DNA of 64,000 bases from UBA1858 sp963976865 (lineage in GTDB: Bacteria; Pseudomonadota; Gammaproteobacteria; UBA4575). Below the pieces are notes generated by a model. The model made no database searches. It saw nothing but the letters and a program-made list of their open reading frames with translations, and was not told where the DNA came from. Each line of letters starts with the position of its first letter. The stretch's first letter is position 1. Made by a program: the position numbers and the translations under genes. Positions 63,002-64,000 of this stretch are shown one piece after another. The stretch is from assembly GCA_963976865.1 (NCBI GenBank), contig CAXBLY010000002.1, forward strand, positions 186,001 to 250,000, in the 5' to 3' direction.

Positions 63002-63020
63002 ATTTTACATAGGAACAGGT

Positions 63021-63323
63021 ATGGAATTATCACCAAGAGAAAAAGATAAATTACTTTTATTCACAGCAGGTTTGCTGGCAGAACGACGTAAAAACAAAGG
63101 CATCAAATTAAATTATCCGGAGACAATCGCTTTTATTTCCTGTGCCATCCTGGAAGGCGCAAGAGAAGGAAAACGAGTCGCGGAACTAATGGAAGAAGGC
63201 AGACACCTTCTCACACAGGATGATGTTATGGATGGTATAGCCGAGATGGTTCATGAAGTACAGGTCGAAGCCACATTCCCCGACGGCACCAAGCTTGTCA
63301 CTGTTCATAACCCTATTACATAA
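63021..63323 (+). CDS. ureA: Urease gamma subunit
   Basis: A 100-residue urease gamma subunit. It begins MELSPREKDKLLLFTAGLLAE in family style, followed by KLNYPETIAFIS and the VMDGIAEMVHEVQVEATFPDG segment. The separate gamma and beta subunits are the usual bacterial arrangement. Confidence 0.97.
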   Translation: MELSPREKDKLLLFTAGLLAERRKNKGIKLNYPETIAFISCAILEGAREGKRVAELMEEGRHLLTQDDVMDGIAEMVHEVQVEATFPDGTKLVTVHNPIT

Positions 63324-63340
63324 ACACCAGGAATACACAC

Positions 63341-63655
63341 ATGATACCGGGCGAACTAATTGCACAGACAGGTGATATTGATATCAATCAAGGCCGAAAA
63401 AAACTCAAAATTACGGTTGCAAACACTGGCGATCGTCCAATACAGGTCGGCTCTCATTACCATTTCTATGAAACCAACAGCGCATTAACGTTTGAGCGGG
63501 AAAGCACAATAGGTATGCGTCTGGATATTGCTGCAGGAACCGCAGTGCGTTTTGAGCCTGGACAGGAAAGAACTGTTGAATTAGTCGAGGTAGACGGCAA
63601 CAAAATAATTTACGGATTCAACGCCAGAATAATGGGTAAGGTAGATAAGTCATGA
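63341..63655 (+). CDS. ureB: Urease beta subunit
   Basis: A 104-residue beta subunit with MIPGELI at the start and VGSHYHFYETN and RLDIAAGTAVRFEPG segments. Its stop overlaps the ureC start (ATGA). Confidence 0.97.
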   Translation: MIPGELIAQTGDIDINQGRKKLKITVANTGDRPIQVGSHYHFYETNSALTFERESTIGMRLDIAAGTAVRFEPGQERTVELVEVDGNKIIYGFNARIMGKVDKS

Positions 63656-64000
63656 CCAAAATTAGCAGACAAGCCTACGCTGAAATGTTTGGCCCAACAG
63701 TAGGTGACAAAGTACGTTTGGGCGATACTGATTTATTTATAGAAGTTGAAAAAGACTATGCAACCTACGGTGAAGAAGTAAAGTTTGGTGGCGGTAAAGT
63801 TATTCGCGACGGGATGGGCCAGAGTCAATTATGCTCGAAAGATGTCGTCGACACGGTCATTACCAATGCTCTGATTCTGGATCACTGGGGCATTGTTAAA
63901 GCAGATATTGGAATAAAAAACGGAAGAATTTCCGGTATTGGAAAAGCTGGCAATCCTGATATTCAACCAAATGTGGATATTGCGATTGGTCCTGGCACAG
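63652..64000 (+). CDS. ureC: Urease alpha (catalytic) subunit, N-terminal part, cut by window end
   Basis: The first 116 codons of the nickel-containing catalytic subunit that hydrolyses urea to ammonia and carbamate. The N-terminal pattern RQAYAEMFGPTVGDKVRLGD and then YGEEVKFGGGKVIRDGMGQS is unmistakable. The metal-binding residues lie downstream, beyond the window. It overlaps ureB by 4 bp. Confidence 0.96.
   Translation, partial: MTKISRQAYAEMFGPTVGDKVRLGDTDLFIEVEKDYATYGEEVKFGGGKVIRDGMGQSQLCSKDVVDTVITNALILDHWGIVKADIGIKNGRISGIGKAGNPDIQPNVDIAIGPGT

Overview
The window is a typical piece of a gammaproteobacterial chromosome, moderately AT-rich by eye. Support for that assignment comes from the rpoE-mucA-mucB-mucD-lepA stress locus with nadB divergent from rpoE, the orn/rsgA pair, DUF1244, a Prc protease, mobA/mobB and a type II citrate synthase. 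The metabolic genes point to a C1/sulfur lifestyle: an SBP56-type methanethiol oxidase with its maturation genes, an NAD-linked two-subunit formate dehydrogenase of the M. extorquens FDH1 type, ATP sulfurylase, a TauE/SafE-type exporter and a urea-uptake/urease locus. I cannot name the genus. No tRNA, rRNA, CRISPR array, prophage or intact insertion sequence was seen.

Layout. 1-620: end of an unknown gene and a DUF4242 protein. 686-4010 (-): glycerol kinase-like, glycerophosphodiesterase and short GlpD in an overlapping operon. 4113-9231 (-): methanethiol oxidase operon reading mtoX, SCO-like lipoprotein, di-heme MauG/CcP-like protein, two TlpA-like thioredoxins, small unknown protein. A canonical SCO gene diverges at 9600. 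10173-15167: pterin dehydratase (-) and formate dehydrogenase fdhBA (+). 15414-23335: small His/Tyr-rich exported protein, then folP, an exported MBL hydrolase, lepA, and mucD, mucB, mucA, rpoE. 23493-34524: nadB, orn, small cytochrome c, rsgA, an intergenic repeat cluster, DUF2726 protein, S4 protein, SPFH/NfeD pair, cold-shock protein, thioesterase, prc, TauE. 34531-44915: TraB, MazG-like, YihY, moeB, DUF1244, mobA, mobB, gltA, metX, dsbB, vanZ, mug, MBL hydrolase. 45058-47227: bufferin-type copper-binding RiPP locus bufA-bufB-bufC, whose precursor carries a duplicated core. 47236-55799: cbiX, pilZ, msrB, sat, an ECF sigma/anti-sigma pair with a 12-residue leader ORF, ferredoxin, NERD protein and a MerR regulator. 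56358-64000: urtABCDE, a small His-rich ORF, ureDAB and the start of ureC.

How the genes fit together. Methanethiol oxidase releases formaldehyde, sulfide and peroxide. Formate dehydrogenase can harvest electrons after formaldehyde is oxidised to formate, the molybdopterin genes moeB/mobA/mobB could supply its cofactor, and Sat can act in sulfur oxidation or assimilation. SBP56 methanethiol oxidases are copper-dependent, and the window also has two SCO proteins and a bufferin locus, so copper handling recurs. Urea uptake and urease supply nitrogen. The most interesting items are the tandem-core bufferin precursor, the expanded methanethiol oxidase maturation operon with an unusual CX5C SCO protein, the His-rich small ORF between urtE and ureD, and the leader peptide in front of the ECF sigma gene.
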